From Actinomadura hallensis (GTDB taxonomy: Bacteria > Actinomycetota > Actinomycetes > Streptosporangiales > Streptosporangiaceae), in the NCBI RefSeq assembly GCF_006716765.1, contig NZ_VFPO01000001.1:6324001-6388000 (forward strand): 64,000 nucleotides of DNA. The letters are read 5' to 3'. Position 1 is the first letter of the stretch. Each line of letters begins with the position of its first letter. Shown piece after piece: positions 49,278 to 58,084 of the stretch. Position numbers and translations under genes: made by a program. A model generated the notes under the pieces. The model was not told the DNA's origin, did no database searches, and was given only the letters and a program-made list of their open reading frames with translations.

Positions 49278-50483
49278 TCAGTGGCCGGAGAGCAGGCGGG
49301 TGTACAGGTCGGCGTAGGTCGTCAGGGTCTCGATGTCGAACACGTCGCAGCGAGGGTCCGTCGAGGAGGGACGGGACGCGGGTCCCAGCCGCACCGTGTC
49401 GATCCCGTGGGCTCTGAGAACGACCCCGTCCGTGGAGCCCGTCCACCCGGTGATGGGGGGCGGGTCCTCGCCGAACCGGGCGCGCCAGGCGGTGCGCGCC
49501 GCCTGGACGATCGGGGCGTCGGGGGACGTCGCGGCGGACGGGTGGATCTCGTCGATGTCCACCTCGACCTTGCAGGACGCCAAGGGGCCGTTCGCGCAGG
49601 CCGCCTCGACCTCTTCGCGCAGGGTCGCCGCAATGCGCTCAGGGTCGGCCCCCGGAACGGTGACGACGTAGATCCCCGCTTCCAGAAGAGCCGGGAACAG
49701 GTCGGGCTTGTCGGGGAGCCCGGAGGTCAGGGAACCCACGCCCGCGGCCGGGCCGACCTGCGTCCCGGGGGCCGTGCTCGCATTGACGTAGGCCGCACGC
49801 CAGCGCTCGATGGCATCCAGGACCGGGGCCGCGTGGGCGATGACCCCGCCGGGCGGGTCGGCGGACTCCCGGATCAGGACGGCGCCCTGCTTCCCGAGAA
49901 GACGCAGGCGCAGGTAGAGGGCGCCTGGCTCTTCCCAGAGGATCGTTGGAGGGCCGCCCTTGGCGACAATGGCCGCCGATGGACGGGGCTCTGTCGCCAG
50001 ATAGTGGTCGAGGCCCGTCGAGCGCACCTGGTCCCCGGTTCCGTGCAGCATGCTGCGATGCGTTCCCGAACCGGCCAGGAGGAGCCGCGCGGGCACGCCC
50101 TGGGACGCGGCGTTGACGAAGGCGAGGAGGGCGGCGGCCGCGGGCCCCCGCGCCACTCCCAGGCCGAATCCCTCGACCCGGGAGGACGTGACCTTCAGCG
50201 GCGGCAGCGGGTCGGCGCGGCCGGTGACGGGCCGGTCCTCGGACGGTTCCCCGCCGAGCGACGTGTCGAGGTGCGAGTAGATCAGCACCCCGGACGGGTC
50301 ACCCGCCTGGAGGTTCGCGCCGCCCGTCCCGTACCGCTGGACGCTCCACCCGGCCCAGGGCCACCGCGCCGTGCACCAGGAGGCGAGGCGCACGGCGGCG
50401 GCGGCTTCATGGCCGTACGGCGAGCGGACGCCGTCCAGCACGCGGAGGACGCGGACGATCTCCTCGCCCGCGTCCGCGGGCAC
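49278..50483 (-). CDS. M20-like peptidase/deacylase with degenerate metal site
   Basis: 401 residues from GTG 50483, 5 bp after the stop of the upstream gene. The fold is recognisable: IYSHLDTSLGG (first His and Asp), a long lid domain, and the C-terminal DGVVLRAHGIDTVRLGP. However, the bridging Asp expected in a GxxDxKG motif is replaced (GLGVARGPAAA), and the GEEE general base reads AGSGTHRS. It may therefore bind rather than hydrolyse, or use a different chemistry. Last gene of the Rieske operon. Confidence 0.75.
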   Translation of the reverse strand: MPADAGEEIVRVLRVLDGVRSPYGHEAAAAVRLASWCTARWPWAGWSVQRYGTGGANLQAGDPSGVLIYSHLDTSLGGEPSEDRPVTGRADPLPPLKVTSSRVEGFGLGVARGPAAAALLAFVNAASQGVPARLLLAGSGTHRSMLHGTGDQVRSTGLDHYLATEPRPSAAIVAKGGPPTILWEEPGALYLRLRLLGKQGAVLIRESADPPGGVIAHAAPVLDAIERWRAAYVNASTAPGTQVGPAAGVGSLTSGLPDKPDLFPALLEAGIYVVTVPGADPERIAATLREEVEAACANGPLASCKVEVDIDEIHPSAATSPDAPIVQAARTAWRARFGEDPPPITGWTGSTDGVVLRAHGIDTVRLGPASRPSSTDPRCDVFDIETLTTYADLYTRLLSGH

Positions 50484-50488
50484 CGCGT

Positions 50489-51667
50489 TCAGAAGCGACC
50501 CCAGTCGTCGGCGGCCGGGCGCCACACGTCGATGTTGCGCGGGTCCGGCGGCATCCGGCGCGGCACGTGCGTCTCGTGCTCCTCCGGCGTGAACACGCGG
50601 TGCCGGTCGCACAGCTCGTAGCGCGGGCCGTGCAGCGGCTCGTGCATGTAGAACGCGATGGAGGTCGACGCCGAGTGGTTGACCAGGTCCGACGCGATCG
50701 GCTCGCCCTTGTACAGGGCGCGGGCGCGGAACCGCATCACGTGGTCGAAGCTCTTCGTCGCGAAGCACAGGTGCGCGACGTAGAACTCCTTGTTGTTCTG
50801 CAGAGCGAGGCTGTGGTGGTACCGGTCCTCGCAGCGCAGGAACGTGGTGGAGCCCACGATCTCGTCCGAGGACAGGAAGCCCAGCACCTCGGTGTAGAAC
50901 TGGAGCGACTCCTCGTACTTCGGCGTCGCGATGAACGGGTGCACGAGGTCGACGGGCCGCAGGTCGTGCACGGGCGGCTCGGCGTACTCCAGGAAGCCGG
51001 TGAACAGCTCGATGACCAGCCCGTTGGGGTCGCGGACCGCGAAGCCGTCCGAGCAGAGGTCCTTCTGCCGGTCCTGGAGTTCGAGGATCTCGTGGCCCGC
51101 GTCGGCGACGCGCTTGCGCAGGTCGGCGAGGACCTCGTCGTTCTCGACGCTGTAGCCGACCGCGACGGTGTGGCCGGCCTCGCGCTGCGGCGCGCTGATC
51201 AGCTCGATCGAGTGGTGCTCGATGTCGGCGCGCAGGTAGGCGTACTCGTCCGTGCGCTGTTCGAGCTGGAGGCCCACGTGGTACTGGAGGAACTCGATCG
51301 TGCGGTCCATGTCGGGGACCTCGATGCGGGCGTACTCCATCCCGTACGGGCCGCGGGGCCGCCCGGGCCCACCGGGGATCTCGTAGGTGACGATGATGTG
51401 GTCGTCCATGATCGGACGCCACCGCTCCCGGACGAACCGCTCGTGCGACTCGCTCTCCAGGTAGGCCTTCAGGTCCGCCTCGGAGTCGAACTTCACCGAG
51501 AAGCCGTGGGTGTACCTGGTGCTCCGGGTGCTGATGTTGGCGCCGAGCGTGAACTCGCGCATGCCCGGGTAGCGCTGCGGGAAGGTGCGCAGTTCCGCGA
51601 GGAGCGACTCGACGGCTTCGGCCGGCGCGTCCTCGCGGAACCTGAACGCGAGGTTGTGCTGGATCAT
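50489..51667 (-). CDS. Dabb-domain / two-domain extradiol (VOC) dioxygenase fusion
   Basis: 392 residues. Residues 1-95 are a stress-responsive dimeric alpha/beta barrel (MIQHNLAFRFREDAPAEAV, YTHGFSVKFDSEADLKAYLES). Residues about 105-375 are two VOC modules as in type I extradiol dioxygenases. Likely iron ligands are His in VDLVHPFIAT, His in VAHLCFATKS and Glu in RYELCDRHRVF. The predicted role is ring cleavage of a catechol-like product made by the Rieske dioxygenase encoded just upstream (10-bp gap to the beta subunit). The added Dabb domain is unusual for this enzyme class. Confidence 0.88.
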   Translation of the reverse strand: MIQHNLAFRFREDAPAEAVESLLAELRTFPQRYPGMREFTLGANISTRSTRYTHGFSVKFDSEADLKAYLESESHERFVRERWRPIMDDHIIVTYEIPGGPGRPRGPYGMEYARIEVPDMDRTIEFLQYHVGLQLEQRTDEYAYLRADIEHHSIELISAPQREAGHTVAVGYSVENDEVLADLRKRVADAGHEILELQDRQKDLCSDGFAVRDPNGLVIELFTGFLEYAEPPVHDLRPVDLVHPFIATPKYEESLQFYTEVLGFLSSDEIVGSTTFLRCEDRYHHSLALQNNKEFYVAHLCFATKSFDHVMRFRARALYKGEPIASDLVNHSASTSIAFYMHEPLHGPRYELCDRHRVFTPEEHETHVPRRMPPDPRNIDVWRPAADDWGRF

Positions 51668-51677
51668 CGGGGATTCC

Positions 51678-52181
51678 TCAGAGGATGAAGCTGAGCCGGC
51701 TGCCGGCGGACAGGTGCTCGTGGCCGAGGATCGAGCGGCGCCGCCGGAAGCGCAGCCCCTCGTCGGTGGGGACGAGCAGGTGGTCGTAGCGTCCGACGTA
51801 GTGGTCGAACTGGCCGTCGCGGGCCCGGTGGACGATGAACGACGCCGTCACGCGCAGCACGCCCGGATCGTCGTGCTCGTGCAGCCGGACGTTGGACACC
51901 ATGCGGTGCGTGCGCGACGGAGGGTTCTCCGCGTGCGCCTTGCGCGACTTGAGCCGCTTGACGCGGGCGCGGATGAGGTCCCAGTCGTCGGTGACGAACG
52001 ACCCGGCTTCGAGGAGCGACTCGCCCTTCCAGTCGGTGGCGGGCACCTCGAACCGGGCGCCGGGCTCGAACAGGGCGAGCCAGTCGTCGTACCTCCAGGC
52101 GTCCAGGATGTCCGCCTCGGCGTAGAGGAAGTCCTCCACGTCGGCGCGGGTGATCTCGCGTCCGCCGATGAGCGCGGTCAT
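51678..52181 (-). CDS. Ring-hydroxylating dioxygenase beta subunit
   Basis: 167 residues with the SnoaL/NTF2-like cone fold: VEDFLYAEADILDAWRYDDWLALFEP, THRMVSNVRL, VTASFIVHRARDGQFDHYVGRYDHLL and RRRSILG. These are standard for beta subunits, which shape the alpha3-beta3 hexamer. The ATG overlaps the alpha-subunit stop by 4 nt. Confidence 0.93.
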   Translation of the reverse strand: MTALIGGREITRADVEDFLYAEADILDAWRYDDWLALFEPGARFEVPATDWKGESLLEAGSFVTDDWDLIRARVKRLKSRKAHAENPPSRTHRMVSNVRLHEHDDPGVLRVTASFIVHRARDGQFDHYVGRYDHLLVPTDEGLRFRRRRSILGHEHLSAGSRLSFIL

Positions 52182-53536
52182 CGCACGTTCCTCCCCTCAA
52201 GGAAGCGCTCGGGACGGTTTCCGGACACGACCAGACCGTCCTCGACCCCGAGCGCGTCGACCCAGTGCCGCCAGAAGCCGCGCATCGCGCCCTCGTCGAT
52301 GGAGCGGCCCTGCACGCCCTTGACCTCGTCGATCATGCCGCGGGACATGTCGCTGTAGTCCATGCCGGCGCGGGTGTCGGCGGCGGTGGCCTCGATGCCG
52401 CGCTGGACGGCCTCGTAGGCCTCGATGTCGTCCGGGGTGGCGAGGCCGCCCGGGCCGACGAAGCTGACCATGGTCTTCATCCGCAGCGCGCGGGTGTCGG
52501 CGTCCTCGCCGCGCGGCGCGAGCTGCCAGGCCCGCACCTCGGTGTGGTCGGCCGCGACCGGTTCGAGCTGGCGGATCGACAGCCCCTCGAGGTCGAAGAG
52601 CAGGAGGTTCGGCCAGACGAACAGGATGTGGCTCTCGTCGGCGACGTAGCGGGCCCGCTCGGGGCCGAGGCGGCGGTCCATCTCGGCGCGGTGCGCCTCG
52701 GTGCGGCGCTTCTCGTCCTCGCCGAAGCGGGGCTCCCACACCATGCTGATGCGGCCGCCGTGCCCGGTGAGGACGAGCAGGCTGTGGCCGTTGCCGAGGT
52801 TGTAGGCGTACTGGTCGTCGTCGGTGACGGCGAAGCCGGTCTCGCGCAGGTAGCCGACGAAGGTGTTGTGGGTGGGCGCGAAGTGGTAGCCGTCCATGGC
52901 GTTCTCGACGCCGAGCTTCCAGTTGCCCCGCACTCCGTACAGCTGCGTGCCGGGCAGGACCTCCATGCCGGCCTCGTGCTGCTCGGATATCATCGTCATG
53001 TAGTCGGCGGCGTCGCCGAGGTACTCCGGCAGCGGCGGCACGTCCGGGTTGAAGGAGACGAAGACGAAGCCCTCGTGCGTCTCCAGCCGGGGGACGGCGC
53101 GCAGCCTCATGGAGTCGAGGAACTCCGGACCCGCGGCCTCGTAGGCGTCCTTGCCGGGGATCGCGGCGACGTCACCGCTGTTGCGGAACGTCCACGCGTG
53201 GTAGAAGCACTGGAACAGCTTGCTGGACCCCTCCCGCTCGCGGCACAGGATGGTGCCGCGGTGGGGGCAGCTGTTGAGCCAGGCACGGATCTCGCCGCCG
53301 CTGTCACGGCAGAAGATCAGCGGCCGGCCGCCGAGCGTGCGGGTCTTGAAGTCGTTGGGCTCGGCGACTTCGGTCTCGTGGCCCAGGTACAGCCACGAGC
53401 GCGCCCAGATCCGGTCGCGCTCCGCCTGGAAGATCTCCTCCGAGCGGTAGGCGACCCGATTGACGCGGAAAGTCAGCGCGTCCCAGTCCTCGACGACCAG
53501 CCGCCCCGGAAGACCCGTGCCATCCGGTCCGGGCAT
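52178..53536 (-). CDS. Rieske ring-hydroxylating dioxygenase alpha subunit
   Basis: 452 residues from ATG 53536, 5 nt after GGTGGAG; an ATG at 53575 is also in frame. The Rieske centre ligands are CPHRG (Cys90, His92) and CFYHAW. The catalytic domain has the mononuclear-iron motif NAMDGYHFAPTHN with its bridging Asp. It would insert O2 into an aromatic ring, taking electrons from a reductase and ferredoxin that are not encoded here. First gene of the operon; the promoter region carries the palindrome at 53588-53602. Confidence 0.94.
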   Translation of the reverse strand: MPGPDGTGLPGRLVVEDWDALTFRVNRVAYRSEEIFQAERDRIWARSWLYLGHETEVAEPNDFKTRTLGGRPLIFCRDSGGEIRAWLNSCPHRGTILCREREGSSKLFQCFYHAWTFRNSGDVAAIPGKDAYEAAGPEFLDSMRLRAVPRLETHEGFVFVSFNPDVPPLPEYLGDAADYMTMISEQHEAGMEVLPGTQLYGVRGNWKLGVENAMDGYHFAPTHNTFVGYLRETGFAVTDDDQYAYNLGNGHSLLVLTGHGGRISMVWEPRFGEDEKRRTEAHRAEMDRRLGPERARYVADESHILFVWPNLLLFDLEGLSIRQLEPVAADHTEVRAWQLAPRGEDADTRALRMKTMVSFVGPGGLATPDDIEAYEAVQRGIEATAADTRAGMDYSDMSRGMIDEVKGVQGRSIDEGAMRGFWRHWVDALGVEDGLVVSGNRPERFLEGRNVR

Positions 53537-53888
53537 CGGGCTCCACCCCCTTCCACGCCGCTTCGTCAGCAGCATCGTCTAACTATTCGAGATACCATCT
53601 CGCATCGTGTACAGACTTCCCCAGCCTCGCTCGTCATGTCAAGGGGGTCCAAGGGGGGATCCTCACTGGCTTGACGAGGAACGTCACGTTTACCATGATT
53701 GCGTCTCGCATCAAGAGATGGCGTGCGGTGAAGCTACCATCGCGATAGGTAGCGGGCGATTTGCACGCAGGTGTGGTGAATGACCCGCCGGACCGGTCCG
53801 GCTCATGATGAGATGGCGTGTCATGCCGCCACGGAGCCGCCGCACGGCGTGTACCGCGGCCGGTGGCCTGGGCAGAAGCGAGGAACGG
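53537..53888. promoter_or_regulatory. Divergent control region of the Rieske operon and IclR gene
   Basis: 350 bp with no gene. It contains the palindrome at 53588-53602, a TTGACA on the minus strand (53637-53642), GCGTCTCGCATC at 53701-53712, and two GAGATGGCGT copies on the plus strand at 53715-53724 and 53810-53819. Several sites for the adjacent IclR protein are likely. Confidence 0.6.
53588..53602. promoter_or_regulatory. 15-bp palindrome upstream of the Rieske alpha subunit
   Basis: CGAGAT-ACC-ATCTCG, perfect arms, 52 bp before the alpha-subunit ATG. On the minus strand it continues GATGCGAGATGG, the same 12-mer pattern found at 53701 and 58085. Confidence 0.6.
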
Positions 53889-54674
53889 ATGGCGACGAGG
53901 ACCGCACGAGACACCACGGCCGAGAGCTCCTCTTCGATCCAGACGGTGCAGCGCGCCGCGCTGATCCTGGACTCGTTCACGGTGAGCCGACCGCATCTGA
54001 GCCTGAACGAGATCACCGCGCGGCTCGGCGCCAGCAAGGCGACCGCGCACCGCTACACCAAGGCGCTCCGGGCCGCGAACCTGCTCCGCTACGACGACCG
54101 CACCGCGCTGTACTCCCTCGGCCCGCAGGTGCTCACGCTCGCGGCGGCCGCGCGGGCGGCGCTGCCCATCGTGAGCGCCGCCGAGCCCTACATGGACAGG
54201 CTCGTCCAGACCGTCGGGCAGACCGTGGTGCTGAGCATCTGGGACGGCGAGTCCCCCACCGTCGTCCGCTCCGCCGACAACACCGACCACCTGATCCGCA
54301 TCAGCGTCCGCGTCGGGTCGCGGCTCGACCCGGCGACCTCCGCGCAGGGCCGGGTGTTCCTGGCCTACCTGCCGGCCGACCAGGTGCCGATGCTGGGCAA
54401 GCTGCTGCGCCGCCACCCGGAGCTGCGCGAGGAGCTCGACTGGATCCGCGAGTACGGGCTGTCGGTGAACTCCCCGGCCCAGAACGGCCTGCACACCATC
54501 GCCGCGCCGGTCTTCGAAGGCGACTCGATCATCGCCACGATGGCGATCGTGGGCACGTCCGTGGACGTCCCGCGCAAGGCCGACTCGCCGATGGCCGAGG
54601 CGCTGCTGGAGACGGCCAGGGACCTGTCGCAGCGCCTCGGCAACAACGGCGGCCCGCCCGGCGAGAACGGCTGA
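53889..54674 (+). CDS. IclR-family regulator of the catabolic island
   Basis: 261 residues from ATG 53889, with GAGGAACG upstream; the frame is open from 53805. N-terminal winged HTH (SLNEITARLGASKATAHRYTKAL) after a 20-residue Thr/Ser-rich head, then the effector domain (VGSRLDPATSAQGRVFLAYLPAD, NGLHTIAAPVFEGDSIIATMAI). It is divergent from the Rieske operon, the standard position for its regulator. Boxes around 47825, 53588-53819 and 58085-58129 are candidate targets. Confidence 0.92.
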   Translation: MATRTARDTTAESSSSIQTVQRAALILDSFTVSRPHLSLNEITARLGASKATAHRYTKALRAANLLRYDDRTALYSLGPQVLTLAAAARAALPIVSAAEPYMDRLVQTVGQTVVLSIWDGESPTVVRSADNTDHLIRISVRVGSRLDPATSAQGRVFLAYLPADQVPMLGKLLRRHPELREELDWIREYGLSVNSPAQNGLHTIAAPVFEGDSIIATMAIVGTSVDVPRKADSPMAEALLETARDLSQRLGNNGGPPGENG

Positions 54675-54792
54675 CGGCGCGAGAGCGGCCGACGCGACAA
54701 CGGCCGACGGCGCCAGAACGGCCGACGGCCGCCCGCCGGGGCCGTCCGCCCGCCGCGCGGCGCCCTCCACGGGGCCGCGCGGGAAGGCGGGC

Positions 54793-54840
54793 CGCGGCGT
54801 GCCGCCCGTGTCCGCCGCCCCTCGGGGACGGCACGCCGCG
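54793..54840. terminator. Stem-loop between the IclR and cupin genes
   Basis: Twelve pairs, CGCGGCGTGCCG with CGGCACGCCGCG, loop of 24 nt, in the gap between convergent genes. The 100 bp before it contain three ACGGCCGACG copies and no gene. Confidence 0.6.
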
Positions 54841-54850
54841 AGTACGGGGC

Positions 54851-55240
54851 TCAGGGAAGGTCGTCCAGGTAGCTCAGGGACTTCGCGAAGTCCTCCCGCG
54901 GGGGCACGAAGAAGTCGATGTTCACGCACGGCTCTTCCAGCGGCTCGATGTAGTGCACGGCGCCCTTCGGCACCAGCAGGAACGACCCGGCCGTCATCTC
55001 GTGGGCGACGCCCTCCACGTGGTAGTTGCAGCGGCCCTCGGCGATGTAGACGAGCTGGTCGAAGTCGTCGTGGCTGTGCGGGTTGAGGTCCATGCCGACG
55101 TCGAGGGAGTGGTGGGCGACCATCACCTCGTCGGTGGAGTAGACCCGGCGCCGCACCCCCTTGCGCAGTTCGGTCTCCGGGATGTCGGCCCAGTTGATCA
55201 CCCGGTTGTAGAGCTTGGCGTTGCGGCCCTTGTCGGTCAT
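54851..55240 (-). CDS. Cupin-domain protein
   Basis: 129 residues, one cupin barrel: motif 1 LNPHSHDDFDQLVYIAEGRCNY (split here by sense, key residues His-x-His and Glu) and motif 2 LVPKGAVHYIEP (His). A metal site is therefore likely. Possible isomerase, dioxygenase or sensor; small cupins like this often accompany ring-cleavage pathways. The ATG overlaps the aldolase stop by 4 nt. Last gene of the FAH operon. Confidence 0.85.
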   Translation of the reverse strand: MTDKGRNAKLYNRVINWADIPETELRKGVRRRVYSTDEVMVAHHSLDVGMDLNPHSHDDFDQLVYIAEGRCNYHVEGVAHEMTAGSFLLVPKGAVHYIEPLEEPCVNIDFFVPPREDFAKSLSYLDDLP

Positions 55241-56025
55241 CCGTTCCCTCCTCGGCCGGCCGCCGCTTCCAGTCCGGCGGCCAGAATCTGCAGGTCCGAG
55301 CCGGTCACCAGGTAGCGGGCGCCGGCGAGCCCGTGGTCGTGCGCGGCGGCCCCGGACGGGAGCCAGCCGCCGAACGCGACGCCGTGCCGCGCCGCCGCCT
55401 CCTCGATCTCGGCGACCGCCGCGCGCAGCTCCTCGCCGCCCGGGTCGGCGCCGAGGCTCACCGCGAGGTCGGTGCCGCCGACGAAGACGACGTCCAGGTC
55501 GCCGATCACCGCGTCCCACGGGTCGCCGTCCCGCCACCAGGGCGTCTCGACCTGCCCGACCAGCAGCGGCGGGTCGTCGCGCTCGGCGGCCAGGAACGCC
55601 TTCAGCCCGCCGGACGCGCGGAGCCCGAACCCGGCGGCGCGGTTGGCCAGGCTGATCGACCGCGCGCCGTCCGGCGCGAACCGCGCGGCCCGCACGAGCG
55701 CCCGCGCCTGCGCCGCCGAGCCGAGCATGGACAGCTGCACCCCGGCGGCGCCGTTCTCCAGCAGGCGGCAGATCAGCGGCGCGTCGACCTCGGGGACGCG
55801 GACGAGCGCCGGCAGCCCGCAGCGGTCGGCGTGCCTGACGAGCGCGATCGCGTCGGCCTCGGTGAGCGTGGAGTGCTCCAGGTCGACCACGACGAAGTCG
55901 AAGCCGGTGAGGCCGCACAGCTCCACCACGTCCGGCGCGGGCAGCTTGACGAAGGTCCCGGTGACCGGGGTCCCCTCCGCCAGCGCCGCCCGCAGCCGGG
56001 CCCGCGGCGACGGTCCGGACGTCAT
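55237..56025 (-). CDS. HpcH/HpaI-family class II aldolase
   Basis: 262 residues. (beta/alpha)8 barrel with GTFVKLPAPDVVELCGLTGFDFVVVDLEHS, metal ligands Glu in GQVETP and Asp in VGGTDLAVSLG, and catalytic His in DLEHS. It normally cleaves a 4-hydroxy-2-oxo acid to pyruvate plus an aldehyde, the last step of meta-cleavage pathways. ATG 56025 overlaps the amidohydrolase stop by 4 nt. Fits as the terminal enzyme of the island's pathway. Confidence 0.92.
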   Translation of the reverse strand: MTSGPSPRARLRAALAEGTPVTGTFVKLPAPDVVELCGLTGFDFVVVDLEHSTLTEADAIALVRHADRCGLPALVRVPEVDAPLICRLLENGAAGVQLSMLGSAAQARALVRAARFAPDGARSISLANRAAGFGLRASGGLKAFLAAERDDPPLLVGQVETPWWRDGDPWDAVIGDLDVVFVGGTDLAVSLGADPGGEELRAAVAEIEEAAARHGVAFGGWLPSGAAAHDHGLAGARYLVTGSDLQILAAGLEAAAGRGGNG

Positions 56026-57176
56026 AGGCCGCGCCACGGCGCGATCTCGACCTCCGTCCCGCCGTGCAGGACGAGCGTGGGCTCGAAGCGCGGTGCGGTG
56101 ATGGAGTTCCCGGCGGCGTCGGGCAGGACGACCGGCTCGGTCTCCTCGACCACCGTCACGTGGGCGGGGCCGCCGGCCTCCAGGCGCCCGTATCCCTCGG
56201 ACTCCAGCCCGAGCAGCCGCGCCGGGCGGACGGTGGCGCGGGCCACGGCCTCGTTCAGCGGCATGCCGAGCGCGACGAGCTTCGACATGCTGGTCAGCAG
56301 GTCGAACACCGGGCCGCGCCAGTTGCGGGCGCTGGTGTCGGAGCTGAGCACGTCGGGGTAGAAGCCGTCGGCGATCGCGGGACGCGCGACCTCGAAGCTG
56401 AGGTTGCTCTTGCCGTGCGCCGAGTCGAACAGGACGCCGCGCTCGCGGGCCTCCATGACCGCGGACTGCACGCCGGAGCCGTCCAGGATGCCGTGCTCCT
56501 TGCCGGTGTAGCAGTGCGCGACGACGTCGCCGGGGCGCAGGTGGTCGAGGACGGCGGGCAGCGGCTCGGACGTCTCGCCGATGTGCACCATCAGCGGCAG
56601 CCCGGCCTGCTCGGCCAGGTCGAGCGACTTCTTCAGCAGCATCTGCCAGTTCTCGCCGACCACGTCCTCCGACAGGCGGATCTTGAAGCCGCGGACCACG
56701 TCGGGGTTCTCGGCGGCGGTGGCGAGGGCGTCGTCCGGGACGAGCGTGTCGGGGTTCGTCAGCTCGCCGAAGCGGAAGTCGATGAGGCCGAGCACGGAGA
56801 CGTTGAGGAAGCTCAGGATCCGCATCGGGGACGGCTCGACCACGAGCTTGCGGAACGCGGGGAACGTGGAGGCGCCGGCCGTCCCGGCGTCGGAGGCGGC
56901 GACGACGCCGCGGCGCAGGTGCGCCTCGTCGCTGGGGGCGCCGACCTGGGACACGTACTGGAAGATGTGCGTGTGGCCCTCGATCAGGCCGGGCAGCACC
57001 CAGCGCCCGGTGCAGTCGACGACCTCCGCCGCGCCGTCGGCGAGCCCCTCGCCGACGGCCGCGATCCTGTCGCCGTCGACGGCGACGTCGAGGACGGCCT
57101 CGGTGCCGGATGCGGGATCGATGACCGTCCCGCCCTTGAGGACGCGTTCGTAGACGGGCCTGTTCTCTTCGGTCAT
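56022..57176 (-). CDS. Dihydroorotase-like amidohydrolase
   Basis: 384 residues. Metal ligands: GHTHIF, a carboxylatable Lys in GFKIRLS, His in LMVHIGE, His in VAHCYTG, Asp in SSDTS. The N- and C-terminal beta sandwich (VIDPASGTEAVLDVAVDGDRIAAVG) is typical. This subgroup includes D-amino-acid deacetylases and other amide or lactone hydrolases. Its presence between a FAH hydrolase and an aldolase suggests the substrate holds an amide or ring nitrogen. It starts 79 bp after the FAH stop. Confidence 0.9.
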   Translation of the reverse strand: MTEENRPVYERVLKGGTVIDPASGTEAVLDVAVDGDRIAAVGEGLADGAAEVVDCTGRWVLPGLIEGHTHIFQYVSQVGAPSDEAHLRRGVVAASDAGTAGASTFPAFRKLVVEPSPMRILSFLNVSVLGLIDFRFGELTNPDTLVPDDALATAAENPDVVRGFKIRLSEDVVGENWQMLLKKSLDLAEQAGLPLMVHIGETSEPLPAVLDHLRPGDVVAHCYTGKEHGILDGSGVQSAVMEARERGVLFDSAHGKSNLSFEVARPAIADGFYPDVLSSDTSARNWRGPVFDLLTSMSKLVALGMPLNEAVARATVRPARLLGLESEGYGRLEAGGPAHVTVVEETEPVVLPDAAGNSITAPRFEPTLVLHGGTEVEIAPWRGL

Positions 57177-57223
57177 CGATGTGCTCCCGGTTCTGTGGAT
57201 GGTCTGGGGGACAGTCGGGTAGT

Positions 57224-57244
57224 GCGCCGCGGCCGACGCGGCGC
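57224..57244 (-). other. Intercistronic stem-loop
   Basis: GCGCCGCG and CGCGGCGC (8 bp, loop GCCGA) 11 nt after the FAH stop and before the amidohydrolase. It could stabilise or partly terminate the message. Confidence 0.5.
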
Positions 57245-57255
57245 GGGGCGCGGGC

Positions 57256-58059
57256 TCACGCCCGCACCCGGGTGGTCAGGGGCAGGACTCCGTCGATCTC
57301 GACGCGGACGGTGTCGCCGGGCCGCAGGAAGTCGCCGCGGTCCTGGCCGGTCCCGGCGGGGGTGCCGGTGAGGACCACGTCGCCGGGGCGGAGCACGGCG
57401 TACCGGGAGATCCGGGCCAGCAGCTCGGGGATCGAGAAGATCATGTCGGCGCTGGTGGAGTCCTGGCGCGCCTCGCCCCGGACCCACGAGCGGACGCCGA
57501 TCGCGTCCGGGCCGGGCACCCGGTCCCGGCTCAGCAGCGAGGCGCCGAGCGGGGTGAAGCCCGGGAAGCTCTTGGCGAGGACGGGCCATCCGGTGCGCTT
57601 CATGACGTCGCGGCAGGTCATGTCGTTGGCCGCGGTGACGGCCGCGACGGCGGGCCAGGCGTCGGCCTCGTCGGCGCGGTCGAGGGTGCGGCCGATGACG
57701 ACGGCGATCTCGGCCTCGTAGTCCATCTCGGCGGTCTGCTCGGCCGGCAGCCGGACCTCGTCCCCGGGGCCGCTCACCGACGACGGCGACGCCAGGTAGA
57801 GGACCGGCTCGGTCGGGACGGAGCGTCCCGCCCGCTTCGCCTTGGAGTGGTAGTTCAGGCCGATGCCCCACAGGGCGCGGGGCCGGGGGACGGGGGCGAG
57901 CAGCTCGGTCTCGTCGAGGGGGGTCCGCCGGACGACCTTCGCCGAGGCCAGGGCGTCCAGGGAGCCCGTCGCCTCGATGAGCGCGCCCGCGTCGGCGTAC
58001 GGGGTGTCCAGGACGGCGACGGCGTCGTCCTCGACCCGGCCGAGACCTTCCGAAGTCAT
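57256..58059 (-). CDS. Fumarylacetoacetate-hydrolase family enzyme
   Basis: 267 residues from ATG 58059; an in-frame TTG at 58107 would put the regulatory repeat inside the coding sequence, so I prefer the ATG although its ribosome site is poor. Motifs: GIGLNYHSKAKRAG, DYEAEIAVVIGR, NDMTCRDVMKR, KSFPGFTPLG, LTGTPAGTG. The Asp and Glu metal ligands are in the DYEAE region. Such enzymes hydrolyse C-C bonds, hydrate, decarboxylate or isomerise oxo acids from ring cleavage. First gene of the FAH/amidohydrolase/aldolase/cupin operon. Confidence 0.93.
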   Translation of the reverse strand: MTSEGLGRVEDDAVAVLDTPYADAGALIEATGSLDALASAKVVRRTPLDETELLAPVPRPRALWGIGLNYHSKAKRAGRSVPTEPVLYLASPSSVSGPGDEVRLPAEQTAEMDYEAEIAVVIGRTLDRADEADAWPAVAAVTAANDMTCRDVMKRTGWPVLAKSFPGFTPLGASLLSRDRVPGPDAIGVRSWVRGEARQDSTSADMIFSIPELLARISRYAVLRPGDVVLTGTPAGTGQDRGDFLRPGDTVRVEIDGVLPLTTRVRA

Positions 58060-58084
58060 CACAACATGCACAACGTCATCTTTC

